Assembly: GCA_963170055.1 (NCBI GenBank)
Contig: CAUJGJ010000263.1
Location: 1,263,900 to 1,278,899, forward strand
Length of the DNA: 15,000 nucleotides
Reading direction: 5' to 3'
From: Halisarca cf. caerulea
Taxonomy: Eukaryota > Porifera > Demospongiae > Chondrillida > Halisarcidae
The position numbers and the translations under genes were made by a program. The notes beneath the pieces are model-generated. The model saw only the letters and a program-made list of their open reading frames with translations, was not told the origin of the DNA and made no database searches. Below are positions 1 through 12,396 of the stretch, piece after piece (positions within the stretch are counted from its first letter, which is position 1; every line of letters starts with the position of its first letter).

Positions 1-1500
1 TTGCTGTGAGGTCTCGGATGTCGTTGTGCCTGTGGATGGGAAGACCTCCCTTTGTGCAGCTGAGAGCGTGTTGCATGCACAGAGTTACTTTTGCCACACA
101 AACATATGGGAGGAAGCTCATTAGGTTGCCAGCCATATCTCAGTGCCAGTTTGTTTTTAAATCTCCTTTGTGGAGGGAAAATCCATGCTCTTCCACTGGT
201 AGAGTTCCTAGCCATGCAGATGCTCCTTTCTCTTGTGCTAAGACAGCTGCTTCCTTGGTGATGCTACTGAGTGATTCCATGGTCACCTTCATCTCATCTT
301 CCTGCCTTAGCCTGTTTTGCTCTCTGACCCTTTTCAGCACTTCCTTTTGCTGGCCTTCAATTTCTGCTGTGCTGCTCATGCCCTTCTTCTGAATTGACTG
401 TACAAGCGGTTCTGATACAGAATTTGAGTTAGCAAAGTCAATATTGGCAACATCTGGTAGAATAGGAATTCCCATACCTTCCAAGTTGATGGGTAAGGCA
501 AATAGCTTCCTGTTGGCATCGCTGGCTTAAATTGTTTTGGCTGGTAGCACCTTATATCGGATGGTATCTTCAACAGGCTGCAACCACTCATGAATGCCTC
601 TTGCGGTTCTTGCTAGGAAGCTCCACTTATGCTTCAGACTGAAGATTAATGCAGAATAAGCAGCCTGGGGCTGAGAAGTAGCCATTACTGCCAAACTCTC
701 CAACTCATGAACCCACTCGTTAACTTCCTCCCTTACAAAGATTCCTTAAAGGAAGTGTTGCCAATGGCTGAGCCCAAATATCTACCACCTGCAGAAGTAA
801 CCTGCATATCTGTATCTTCAAAGACCGATCTGGCTTCTTCAAGCCATTGCTCCTTCACAAATAGAATACATTTGGATGAGTTGACAAAGTACCCAAAGTT
901 TGGGCCCATATTCTGCAATTCATCCCACCAGTTCTTGGGGCTTGTGATAGCCCCAGCTGCCGAGGAGTCATCAGCATACCAAATCTGAGAGGCCAGGTGT
1001 TCCAACTGCAGGATCAGCGGAATGCTGATGGCATACATGGACATAGCTAGGGGGTCTCCCTGGGTAGTACCCTCTTTTGACTGTATGGTCTCCGCATCAA
1101 TGAAAAGCAGTGGCTCCAAACGATAGGTGTTAACAAGAATGGCTGCAAGTACAGGGCAAATGTTCTGAACATTCAGTAAAGTTGCCTGACAATTCAAGTT
1201 GTTGAATGCATTGGACAAATCAATCAACAATATCCCGGCCTTCTGTTGCATCGTCCTCGAACAACTCCTCTAATGCATGGATTGCAGCTTCACATCCACT
1301 TCCTTGACCCACACAAAGTTGGTGAGAACCAACTGCTTCTTGAATATTAAAGTGGATTACTGAAAGGATTGCCCTGCTCAAATCACGCCTAGCCACCTCC
1401 CCGACACCTGTAGGCCTAACTCCTGGGCACTTGTCCAAGGCAATAAGCCTACATGCCGTAAAAGGTTCAGTGCAGGGGACCTGGGTCGACGAAGGCAGAG
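1..1500 (-). pseudogene. Decayed reverse-transcriptase element (non-LTR-like RT plus C-terminal region), cut by the window start
   Basis: Reading the minus strand from about 1500 down to 1 gives one retroelement polyprotein in pieces. Its landmarks, in order, are LDKCPGVRPTGVGEVARR (upstream RT region), LIDLSNAFNNLN (motif A, catalytic Asp), GTTQGDPLAM (motif B), WYADDSSAAG (motif C, catalytic Asp pair), GRYLGSAIGN, then EKGASAW and EEHGFSLHKG, LRYGW, a CLCGK..HALSC zinc-binding-like segment, and GLPIHRHNDIRDLT. From memory this order matches an RT family common in lancelets, cnidarians and sponges. The frame is broken: a shift near 1230-1240 just before motif A, a shift near 733, a stop near 528, a stop after the HKGDLKTNWH segment near 140, and another shift near 80-100. 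It is therefore a dead copy. The rest of the element lies before position 1. The 5' edge near 1500 is approximate, because upstream of it a stop is met and no family motif is recognised. Confidence 0.9.
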
Positions 1501-1578
1501 CCGATTCTTCGGTCTGTGTTGGTTAGTGTTTCACGCAGAGCTGTTGATACTTTTTAACATGAGCAACACATTCTTTGC

Positions 1579-1617
1579 CAAAGACATGCATCCACGCCAG
1601 ATGGAGGCATGTCTTTG
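1579..1617. repeat. Near-perfect inverted repeat / hairpin
   Basis: The left arm CAAAGACATGCATCCA at 1579-1594 pairs with TGGAGGCATGTCTTTG at 1602-1617. That is 16 positions with one mismatch and a 7-base loop. The outer 11 bases pair perfectly. It lies between the RT remnant and gene A, so it could be a remnant of a mobile-element end or a structured upstream element. Confidence 0.75.
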
Positions 1618-1696
1618 AAGGTTTTCCTCTTCCCTCTTCCATCAACCTGTCTTGAGCGCAGATTTCAGGATCGTCGGGCCATTTATTTTAACAAAC

Positions 1697-1735
1697 ATGG
1701 CGGGATGTGAGGGAATGGGATTTGATAATGGATAA
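1697..1735 (+). other. Possible upstream ORF in the gene A leader (12 codons)
   Basis: An ATG in the context ACAAACATGG opens a 12-codon frame ending in TAA, 150 bases before the gene A start codon. It matters only if the transcript starts upstream of it, which the sequence alone does not show. Confidence 0.2.
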
Positions 1736-1884
1736 GAAACCGCCTCAAAGTCAAAGGGACGTGCGGGAGGATGCTTCTCATGAAGGATGTAGGGAAAAGT
1801 TTAGGTCTGTCTGCGTTAGACTAGGTGAATCACGTGCTGACGCTGGGTGTGACCGAGAAATGGCCCCAGGAGATTCGCCGAACG

Positions 1885-1996
1885 ATGGTGAACGAGCAGA
1901 ACAGAAGAATCGCTACGAATTACTGTGTGTCAGGTTTTGTCTTCTTAACATCACTTTGTATCCTAACCGGCTGCTCTGGACAAGAATTGTCTCCAA
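1885..1996 (+). CDS. Gene A exon 1: start codon and signal peptide
   Basis: The exon encodes MVNEQNRRIATN, a hydrophobic core CVSGFVFLTSLCILTGC, and SGQELSP, a classical signal peptide with cleavage likely around CSG/QE. It ends in phase 1 at a weak donor AA|GTCAGA. I chose that donor because it is the only one nearby in the phase demanded by exon 2. The resulting intron is 74 nt. Confidence 0.65.
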
Positions 1997-3577
1997 GTCA
2001 GATGAGCAATTCTGAACCCCTTCCAGTTAAAGGCCGCCGGTTAAATTTGTTTTCTTTGCTCTATCTCTAGGCGTAACGCCTAATGCACGTGTCACTGACG
2101 ACGGCACCGATCTCATCATATCGTGGGATCAAGTCCCGGACACATTTTCTGGACTTTTCGGTACTTTCTACGTCTATTACTACCAAGCATTTTTCGACCA
2201 CAGCGGCGGGACATCGGGCTCTATCAATATTATATCGTCGTCGGATTTAGTCCTGGAGGAAGGTGTGTTTCAGTATCGTCTTTCCAAGTCAACAATAGCC
2301 TCTTCACGCTACCTAGGCCCATTGTTGGTCTATGTGCGCGGAACCGAAGGTCAAGAGGAGTGGTATTCCCAGAGCGTATTGTACACCCCGTCATCTTCAG
2401 GTATGCATGTGTGTACTACAACACTAGACACACAAAGTGTCTATGCTGCAACGAGCACATATGCAGCGGCTGTGAACAGAGGAAGTTAGGGAAACCTCTA
2501 TGATAGGGCCACCACTGGGATCGCATGCAGTGAGCTGTCCTGTACCTGAAGGTGCCCGTAGTTTGGAGTGTTTATAGCACAGTGACCTGCATATCACGTC
2601 AATGCGAGGGATTTCAAATGGGGCAGAGCAATGTTGTCCCTAAGTAGAGGTTCTTAGTGAACCTGGCACGTAATGCTTTTAAATTATGTACTATACTCCT
2701 AAAGCAGGATATCACTTGGGAGGGGAGGGAATGCAAGCTAATGCTACAAAGCTGAATTTACACAGAAACCTTCTGCTGCCAAAGATTTAATCACAATTTT
2801 AATCTATTACGTATATACTACTACTAATTTTAAAAGTAGGTCAAACGTGACCTCGATCAAGTGAAGAGCAATATTTCCCTATACCATTGATAGTACTTTC
2901 ACAACTGTGCTACACATCTCCACCATCTTGTGTCTGTGTCCACTGTTATCGCCCCTCCCCCTTGAACATTTTCAAAATGAAATCCTGCATTGATGTAGAA
3001 ACATGGCATTCCCGTTATTGTCTTGGACAGTATTAGAGTAGTGTATACTCTCTCCAATGAATGTGTACAGAACGGTATTAGCTTTGAGCTTGCTAGCCAC
3101 TTTCATGAATCATGTATAGTTTTGTGCTCTCTACACTCAATGGGCATGTGTGTAGGAGTTCCAGACCTTTCTCCTCTTTGCATTTACAGAACAATCATCT
3201 TCATCTTTCCAGCTGATAATCTGATGTGGATTGTGAATACTTTCTTGTGAGTTATGAGCACTGCTGAAAGATACTGATAGGGTTGGTTGACTATATAGCG
3301 GCCATTGCCATTGCCAGGGTTCTATGGAGTTTAACGTTTTGGGGAGAAGCTACTGCAGCAAATTGTTCAATTCCCTGCTGACTGTCAGAAAATGCAGACT
3401 CGCACACTGTCAGAGTCATTTCTAATCATGTTTTCATTGAGGAAAATGTCTTTAGGGGAGCAATGGTCCATTAAGTATGGCGTTGTGTGGTGCATGAAGT
3501 AAGGGATTGCTTGGGAATACATGTGCATGGCAAGACTTAGTGCTGAAATGCCAAATGACTATGATATTGTGTATATA

Positions 3578-3632
<55 letters not shown>

Positions 3633-3665
3633 GTGTGTGTGTGTGGTATGTGTATGTGTGTGTGT

Positions 3666-3733
<68 letters not shown>

Positions 3734-4881
3734 ATGGTGTGTACCCTTTCAGATAACATTACATGCAGTATACTGACATAGGTTTTCACTGGAGGTGATC
3801 GTCTGGCTTTTGAAAGGGTCACGCTCACAGCCCACGCAAAATGCTGCAAATCAGTAGTGTAGGTACTCCTAAAGCAACTATACCGGCCCTACACGATTTA
3901 GTGTACATGATTTATGGCTTAATCAATGGCATAGTGTACATGGTACATGTTAGTGTACATGGTTTGTGGCTCAATCAATGACATACATACATACACACAG
4001 GGGAATAGGCAAATACAATGTAGTTAATAAGTTCTGGGCGTTGCAGGGAAAGCTTAGCATCCCTTCTCATCATGCATTTATCCTGCATGCAATTTTTGAA
4101 ACTGTACCTGCTCCCCCCCCCCCCTCCCCCGGATTGATTCTTATCCAATTTGTCCTTTTGCAGCGCACATGGACAGTATCTACAGTGATCACTGAATTGA
4201 AGAGTTTTCTTCAACCTAATATCTCCTCATTTCAACAAGCAGGTGAACTGGAAGCATCACTTGGATGTGTTGGAGACTCTATCCTCTTAAGGGGGACATT
4301 TCTGGTGTACCAGGGAGACGCTGATGACTACAGAGATGTTCTAAAGAGTTGGTTAAATGAAGGGAATAGGTATATACTGTTGAGAGGAGATCGTTATTAC
4401 GTGAGTGTACCACCTTGTGGATTGGAACGCAGCGGAGTTGATGGTATGGATTGTGCATCAACCCTGACAGCAATGTCCAGCACGAGCACGACTGGGAGCA
4501 CTGCGGCAACTGTGGATGTGTCCCTCATGGTTGGCTCCATTGCTCTTGGTCTTGGAGTGGTTCTGTTAGCAGTTTTCCTGACCAGTGGTGTGTGCGTCTG
4601 TTTGCAGAGAGAGAAGGCAGTAAGGTGCCAATATAGTTTGATCTACGAAGTATCACTCAAACAATCTGATTGAAAATATTCTTTCTTTATTTTGCTACTT
4701 CCCCAGCCCCGTAAAGTGTCAGAAAACTAACGTATACCAAGTAAGACCACTGCCAGCTGTTGAAGATGATGATTTTTCCCTCACACGGAATCCCAGCTAT
4801 GGCGAGGCACCTCTGATTGGACAGAAGCCACTGAAAGCTTCAATTCCACCAGTTAAGGAGAACGATGAAATGTACATGTAA
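1885..4881 (+). CDS. Receptor gene A: secreted-signal, FN3-like, SEA-like, single-pass membrane protein with NPxY tail
   Basis: Proposed exons are 1885-1996, 2071-2400, a candidate 3389-3447, 4164-4624 and 4707-4881, giving about 378 residues if all are used. The order is: signal peptide (residues 1 to about 31), FN3-like domain (about 38-147), SEA-like domain (about 148-265), Ser/Thr-rich stalk, TM helix (about 288-313), and a tail of about 65 residues. ATG 1885 is the first in-frame ATG after a stop at 1822. Tail motifs are NVYQV, NPSY (an NPxY endocytic / PTB-binding pattern) and a C-terminal DEMYM. I do not recognise a named gene. By architecture it is a plasma-membrane receptor or adhesion protein with a phosphotyrosine-capable tail. 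Gene B downstream is a paralogue with the same exon plan and phases, which is the best support for this model. The first intron donor (GTCAGA) and the fourth-exon donor (GTGCCA) are weak, and the phase across the FN3 to SEA junction needs the small candidate exon. Confidence 0.75.
2071..2400 (+). CDS. Gene A exon 2: fibronectin type III-like domain
   Basis: This 330-nt symmetric phase 1-1 exon lies between acceptor TATCTCTAG and donor CAG|GTATGC. The single-domain, phase 1-1 layout is typical of extracellular FN3 or Ig modules. Strand-like motifs are DLIISWDQV (B strand with the core Trp), FYVYYYQAFFDH (C strand), FQYRLSKS (E strand) and LLVYVRGTEGQEEWYSQS (F-G strands). Aligned by eye with gene B exon 2, the pattern GT-L--SW-Q, the FDH after the C strand, YVR and WY are shared. 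The domain call is by pattern, not by a profile search. Confidence 0.8.
2401..3388 (+). other. Gene A intron, nothing recognised
   Basis: This is intronic by the gene model. It holds no recognised repeat family or RNA gene. A frame at about 3023-3250 and an open stretch near 2890-3010 were examined as exons and not accepted, because they lack receptor-like residues or a fitting splice phase. Confidence 0.5.
3389..3447 (+). CDS. Gene A candidate small exon (first strand of the SEA-like domain)
   Basis: This 59-nt stretch follows acceptor ACTGTCAG and ends before a weak donor AAT|GTCTTT. It enters in phase 1 and leaves in phase 0, exactly what is needed to join exon 2 (ends phase 1) to the 4164 exon (starts phase 0). 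It encodes NADSHTVRVISNHVFIEEN after a split Glu codon. That is a beta-strand-like sequence, expected just before the first helix of an SEA fold. The candidate in gene B is also 59 nt and has a similar pattern (RV-I----VFI against KV-V----LYL). The poor donor keeps confidence low. Confidence 0.4.
3581..3732 (+). repeat. (TG)n microsatellite in gene A intron
   Basis: About 150 bases of almost pure TG dinucleotides, with a few TATG and TGGT interruptions near 3629-3669. Cysteine-valine or histidine-threonine frames here are translation of the repeat and not genes. Confidence 0.98.
3898..3984 (+). repeat. Imperfect direct repeat, 52-bp period
   Basis: Two 35-base copies start at 3898 and 3950. 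Each begins TTAGTGTACATG and contains AATCAATG. They differ at a few positions and lie inside a gene A intron. Confidence 0.8.
4112..4130 (+). repeat. Poly-C tract upstream of the gene A 4164 exon
   Basis: Nearly all C, broken by one T. It lies about 35 bases before the TTTTGCAG acceptor, so it may extend the polypyrimidine tract used for that exon. Confidence 0.8.
4164..4624 (+). CDS. Gene A exon: SEA-like domain, Ser/Thr stalk and TM helix
   Basis: The acceptor is TCCTTTTGCAG. The exon is 461 nt, exactly the length of the matching exon in gene B. It encodes STVITELKSFL (helix), ASLGC, LLRGTF, LKSWLNEGNRYILLRGDRYY, VSVPPCGLERSGVDGMDC, a Ser/Thr-rich stalk, and a TM segment beginning LMVGSIALGLGV. 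Cysteines at exon residues 35, 85 and 97 align with 36, 86 and 98 in gene B. The donor AAG|GTGCCA gives phase 2, matching gene B. A stronger-looking donor four bases earlier (GCA|GTAAGG, phase 0) would give a short tail ending soon after, or could use a later acceptor at TGTCAG. Confidence 0.85.
4707..4881 (+). CDS. Gene A last exon: cytoplasmic tail with NPxY
   Basis: The acceptor is TACTTCCCCAG and the 82-nt intron before it is short. In phase 2 the exon reads PVKCQKTNVYQVRPLP, an acidic stretch EDDD, SLTRNPSYGEAPLIG, and ENDEMYM, then TAA at 4879. Three tyrosines lie in comparable places in gene B. The open frame and the shared NPSY support this acceptor. No AATAAA lies close to the stop; the first clear one is at 5290-5295, inside a MITE-like insertion. 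Confidence 0.8.
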
Positions 4882-4984
4882 ATGCAAAGCCAGATGTGTT
4901 CTATTTTATTGCCCAATATAATGTTCGTGCTTGGACATCTGTGATTGCATGTGGATTGAATAGAGGATTACTGAAATACACGAA

Positions 4985-5162
<178 letters not shown>

Positions 5163-5281
5163 CACGCACATGTGTGCAACCAGGTACATTGTGCAGTGAC
5201 TGTTTCACATGGGTCTAATTTTGCGCATGCCATTTTGGATCTTAGCGATTCTTACATTTTTATATTTGCAGTGCATGGATG

Positions 5282-5441
5282 TACGGTATAATAAACCTCT
5301 CTACAAAGGACATGACTTATGTTCCCAGTATAATTCCTACAACACATTTTGAACCTTGCAAAGAGGAAAACCTCTCAAAGAACAAATCAGCTGAATTTAT
5401 GTCATCCCCCAAAGTGTCCTTTATTCAGAGGTACCACTGTA
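5282..5441. mobile_element. MITE-like element with inverted termini and TA ends
   Basis: The left end begins TACGGTATAATAAACCTCTC. The reverse complement of the right end begins TACAGTGGTACCTCTGAAT. They align through CCTCT and AAAGGACA. TA borders and a roughly 160-bp non-coding body fit a Tc1/mariner- or pogo-type non-autonomous element. An AATAAA at 5290 lies inside its left end and could serve gene A. Confidence 0.55.
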
Positions 5442-5722
5442 TAATTATGATCACTTATGAAGCAGCATTTAATTTTTGGAGAATTAAAAAATATTTTTTT
5501 AAAATAAATTATTCCCCGTCAGACACCACCTTGAAAAGGCTTAAAATAGGATTTTTGTCTGGGGAGGGTGCTCTGGTGTTACGCATGCCAACCCATATTG
5601 CTCAGCCATTTTGGGTGAGGGGCGTACTGTCAGGCGAGTGACGTCCATCATCGCAGGAAAGGTCTGGCCACGCGACACTAAGCTGGGTGGAGGAAGAGAA
5701 CGCCTCGCAAGTATTGTTCGTT

Positions 5723-9092
<3,370 letters not shown>

Positions 9093-9098
9093 AATAAA
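9093..9098 (+). terminator. Polyadenylation signal of gene B
   Basis: AATAAA begins one base after the last base of the TGA stop codon (9090-9092), implying a very short 3' UTR. Confidence 0.6.
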
Positions 9099-9313
9099 TT
9101 CTATTGTAAACCTTATGTTATTTATATGTAGGCTCTGTATGCATCTGTGTGTGTGGCACACTATACTACATGTGGTTTTATATTGTGTGTGATCTGTTCA
9201 CACCACTCTGCTTATAGCATGTTGGTTGTACTTGGTGACTTCATCGTGTTTGCTTGCAGCAGTGTTGGGAATAGTGGTCAGCCTCCAGACATTGTCCAAC
9301 CATTTTGACATTT

Positions 9314-9343
9314 TGTCTGATCCAGAAAAATTTGGATCAGACA
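9314..9343. repeat. Perfect 10-bp inverted repeat
   Basis: TGTCTGATCC at 9314 and GGATCAGACA ending at 9343 flank a 10-base A/T-rich centre. GTCTGA recurs twice near 9548-9578, so this may be the worn end of a repeat family. Confidence 0.7.
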
Positions 9344-9372
9344 CTTGGCTGAGCACTAACCAAATACTCATT

Positions 9373-9376
<4 letters not shown>

Positions 9377-9437
<61 letters not shown>
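9377..9437 (+). repeat. (AC)n microsatellite
   Basis: A pure run of about 30 AC units in the intergenic stretch downstream of gene B. Confidence 0.98.
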
Positions 9438-9439
<2 letters not shown>

Positions 9440-10246
9440 GATGTTGCAAGTCATTGGCACGGAGAATGTCTACTATGCTTTCATTATTTGTTGGTGCACA
9501 TATGCTGTGGCACATCTGCTGTGGCACATGTGTACTCCAAAAATATGTCTGAGCAAATCTGAAATTGTCTGACCCAAAATGATGATGCTAGGACATTTGT
9601 CCATCCACCATTTGCTCCTTATTTCTAACCCTGTTGTAGCAACTGTGCCTGCGTGCTATACATCATATACATGAGGGGCAGGAGCTAGCGGAGGTGTCTG
9701 TTGCCAAGTGCTGGCCTTGCATTTCACTGAATGTCCAGCGTGCACAGGACAAATACTCTGCTAGTGCCTAACATAGCTATACATCGAAGAATAGACTAAT
9801 AATTATTTCTTAGAAGACAGTCAAGGTAGTATGAGCCTTCAATGTAGTACATCTCTGATGGGCTTGGGTGGCACATATACATGGCATGCAAAATAGCCTT
9901 TGACGAAAATGCCGCACACAAGAAAACACTGGGAACAAGAACAGGATCAACTGTGCACAAAGCTGGATGAGTGTTGCATTCAACTAGCTGTTGTTAGTAT
10001 TGAGTTTGCTCATCTGCATGCACATAGCATAGGTTGCATTTCTGTGTACAGTGGAGGAAATGTGGGTTTTCTGGTTTATATCCGAAGGGCCCAGTCATTC
10101 TCCTTAAATAGCTGAGTAATCATAATAATAATTATTCCTCTTGTGCAATAACTGGGTCACATTCCTAGGACCAGGTGATAAGGAAATCATTGGGTGTTGG
10201 GTAAACTGGTTGTTGGAAAACATTGTTGTTATCATAGAGTTGTCTC

Positions 10247-10296
10247 GCCCACACTTCTGCTGCCATTTTTTCCAGGGCAGTGGCGGAAGTGTGGGC
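10247..10296. repeat. 11-bp perfect inverted repeat beside the minisatellite
   Basis: GCCCACACTTC at 10247 pairs with GAAGTGTGGGC ending at 10296 across 28 bases. Partial pairing continues inward (TGCCA with TGGCG). Confidence 0.7.
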
Positions 10297-10360
10297 TGGG
10301 AACAAGACTGTCTGCTAGCCCCTACCTTTACCCTTTGCATGGGAGGGATAACTAGCTACA

Positions 10361-12170
10361 TAGAGTGCTACCAGAGGGCCGGGGGTGACCCCTAGAGTGC
10401 TACCAGAGGGCCGGGGGTGACACCTAGAGTGCTACCAGAGGGCCCGGGGGTGACACCTAGAGTGCTACCAGAGGGCCGGGGGTGACCCCTAGAGTGCTAC
10501 CAGAGGGCCGGGGGTGACACCTAGAGTGCTACCAGAGGGCCCGGGGGTGACACCTAGAGTGCTACCAGAGGGCCGGGGGTGACACCTAGAGTGCTAACAG
10601 AGGGCCGGGGGTGACACCTAGAGTGCTACCAGAGGGCCGGGGGTGACACCTAGAGTGCTACCAGAGGGCCGGGGATGACACCTAGAGTGCTACCAGAGGG
10701 CCGAGGATGACACCTAGAGTGCTACCAGAAGGCCCGGGGGTGACACCTAGAGTGCTACCAGAGGGCCCGGGGGTGACACCTAGAGTGCTACCAGAGGGCC
10801 CGGGGGTGACACCTAGAGTGCTACCAGAGGGCCGGGGGTGACACCTAGAGTGCTACCAGAGGGCCGGGGGTGACACCTAGAGTGCTAACAGAGGGCCGGG
10901 GGTGACACCTAGAGTGCTACCAGAGGGCCGGGGGTGACACCTAGAGTGCTACCAGAGGGCCGAGGATGACACCTAGAGTGCTACCAGAAGGCCCGGGGGT
11001 GACACCTAGAGTGCTACCAGAGGGCCCGGGGGTGACACCTAGAGTGCTACCAGAGGGCCGGGGGTGACACCTAGAGTGCTACCAGAGGGCCCGGGGGTGA
11101 CACCTAGAGTGCTACCAGAGGGCCGGGGGTGACACCTAGAGTGCTACCAGAGGGCCCGGGGGTGACACCTAGAGTGCTACCAGAGGGCCGGGGGTGACAC
11201 CTAGAGTGCTAACAGAGGGCCGGGGGTGACACCTAGAGTGCTAACAGAGGGCCCGGGGGTGACACCTAGAGTGCTACCAGAGGGCCGGGGGTGACACCTA
11301 GAGTGCTACCAGAGGGCCGGGGGTGACACCTAGAGTGCTACCAGAGGGCCGGGGGTGACACCTAGAGTGCTACCAGAGGGCCGGGGGTGACACCTAGAGT
11401 GCTACCAGAGGGCCGGGGGTGACACCTAGAGTGCTACCAGAGGGCCGGGGGTGACACCTAGAGTGCTACCAGAGGGCCAGGGATGACACCTAGAGTGCTA
11501 CCAGAGGGCCGGGGGTGACACCTAGGGTGCTACCAGAGGGCCGGGGGGGGGGACCCCTAGAGTGCTACCAGAGGGCCGGGGGTGACACCTAGAGTGCTAA
11601 CAGAGGGCCGGGGGTGACACCTAGAGTGCTACCAGAGGGCCCGGGGGTGACCCCTGGAGTGCTACCAGAGGGCCGGGGGTGACACCTAGAGTGCTACCAG
11701 AGGGCCGGGGGTGACACCTAGAGTGCTACCAGAGGGCCCGGGGGTGACCCCTAGAGTGCTACCAGAGGGCCGGGGATGACACCTAGAGTGCTACCAGAGG
11801 GCCGGGGGTGACACCTAGAGTGCTACCAGAGGGCCGGGGGTGACCCCTAGAGTGCTACCAGAGGGCCGGGGGTGACACCTAGAGTGCTACCAGAGGGCCG
11901 GGGGTGACACCTAGAGTACTACCAGAGGGCCGGGGATGACACCTAGAGTGCTACCAGAGGGCCGGGGGTGACACCTAGAGTGCTACCAGAGGGCCCGGGG
12001 GTGACCCCTAGAGTGCTACCAGAGGGCCCGGGGGTGACCCCTAGAGTGCTACCAGAGGGCCGGGGGTGACACCTAGGGTGCTACCAGAGGGCCGGGGGTG
12101 ACACCTAGAGTGCTACCAGAGGGCCCGGGGGTGACACCTAGAGTGCTACCAGAGGGCCGGGGGTGACACC
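10361..12170 (+). repeat. GC-rich minisatellite, 32-bp unit, 56 copies
   Basis: The unit starts TAGAGTGCTACCAG, has the core GGGCCGGGGG and ends TGACACC. I counted 56 copies head to tail by eye, with no gap. Many copies carry one extra C (GGGCCCGGGGG, making 33 bp and a SmaI-type CCCGGG). Recurrent variants are GCTAAC for GCTACC, GACCCC for GACACC, GGGGATGAC for GGGGGTGAC, and one copy with nine Gs near 11542. The unit carries TAG and TGA, and 32 is not a multiple of 3, so it cannot be coding. It separates the convergently oriented gene B and channel gene. Confidence 0.98.
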
Positions 12171-12229
12171 TAGAACTCTGGCATATATATAATACATGAG
12201 ATGGTCAATAGTACATTGTACAACTGCAG

Positions 12230-12396
12230 TACAGTGGAACCCACTCAACACGAAACTCAAGTGAAAAAAAGATGAAAAGTGTTCTTGTTATCAGAACAAT
12301 TAGGAATACTAGGGGCATTGCAGGGGCCATTTTCTGCTTTCATGTTAACCAAAGTTTCATGTTAAGTGAGTTTGTGTTAACAGGTTCCTCATTATA
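12230..12396. mobile_element. Probable MITE-like element next to the minisatellite
   Basis: The left end TACAGTGGAACCCACTCAAC and the reverse complement of the right end (TATAATGAGGAACCTGTTAA) align through GGAACC and then AACAC-AAACTC. The termini are imperfect and the body is non-coding. TACAGTGGAACC resembles ends of pogo/Tigger-type elements. Confidence 0.4.

Larger units (their letters stand above)
1501..1884. other. Upstream region of receptor gene A, no gene recognised
   Basis: This stretch separates the retroelement remnant from the first exon of gene A. It holds a strong inverted repeat (1579-1617) and a short upstream ATG frame (1697-1735), and should contain the promoter and 5' UTR of gene A. 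No TATA box or other element was convincing. Open frames that run through here start at GTG rather than ATG and are shadows. Confidence 0.5.
9099..10360. other. Intergenic stretch, no gene recognised
   Basis: The stretch holds an (AC)n tract and two inverted repeats (9314-9343 and 10247-10296). Frames at about 9226 and 9900 have no domain, signal or splice support. It leads directly into the minisatellite. Confidence 0.6.

Noticed and set aside
1707..2015. 102-codon plus-strand frame overlapping gene A exon 1
   Set aside because: It begins at GTG, has no signal or domain features, and the overlapping frame gives a clear signal peptide with fitting splice phase.
2890..3010. Phase-1 open stretch after TTGATAG in gene A intron
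   Set aside because: It is Cys/Pro-rich without resemblance to anything in gene B, and the acceptor is poor.
3023..3250. Open frame tested as the missing gene A exon, with a strong donor TT|GTGAGT near 3248
   Set aside because: With the available acceptors it does not give the needed phase 1-in, phase 0-out, and the residues are not receptor-like.
3507..3849. Long Cys-Val and His-Thr frames on both strands over dinucleotide tracts (also at 4896-5291, 7848-8096, 8402-9020, 13340-13905, 14077-14310)
   Set aside because: They are translations of (TG)n/(CA)n repeats. Only the parts outside the repeat that match splice-defined exons are coding.
5638..5645. CRE-like TGACGT upstream of gene B
   Set aside because: A single short match with no paired element or counterpart upstream of gene A; expected by chance.
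10361..12170. CRISPR-like array
   Set aside because: The units are contiguous with no unique spacers, and the setting is a eukaryotic genome; this is a minisatellite.
10361..12170. CTCF-like core (CCAGAGGGC) repeated in the minisatellite
   Set aside because: The match covers only part of the CTCF motif, and CTCF is known mainly from bilaterians, so the resemblance is probably chance.
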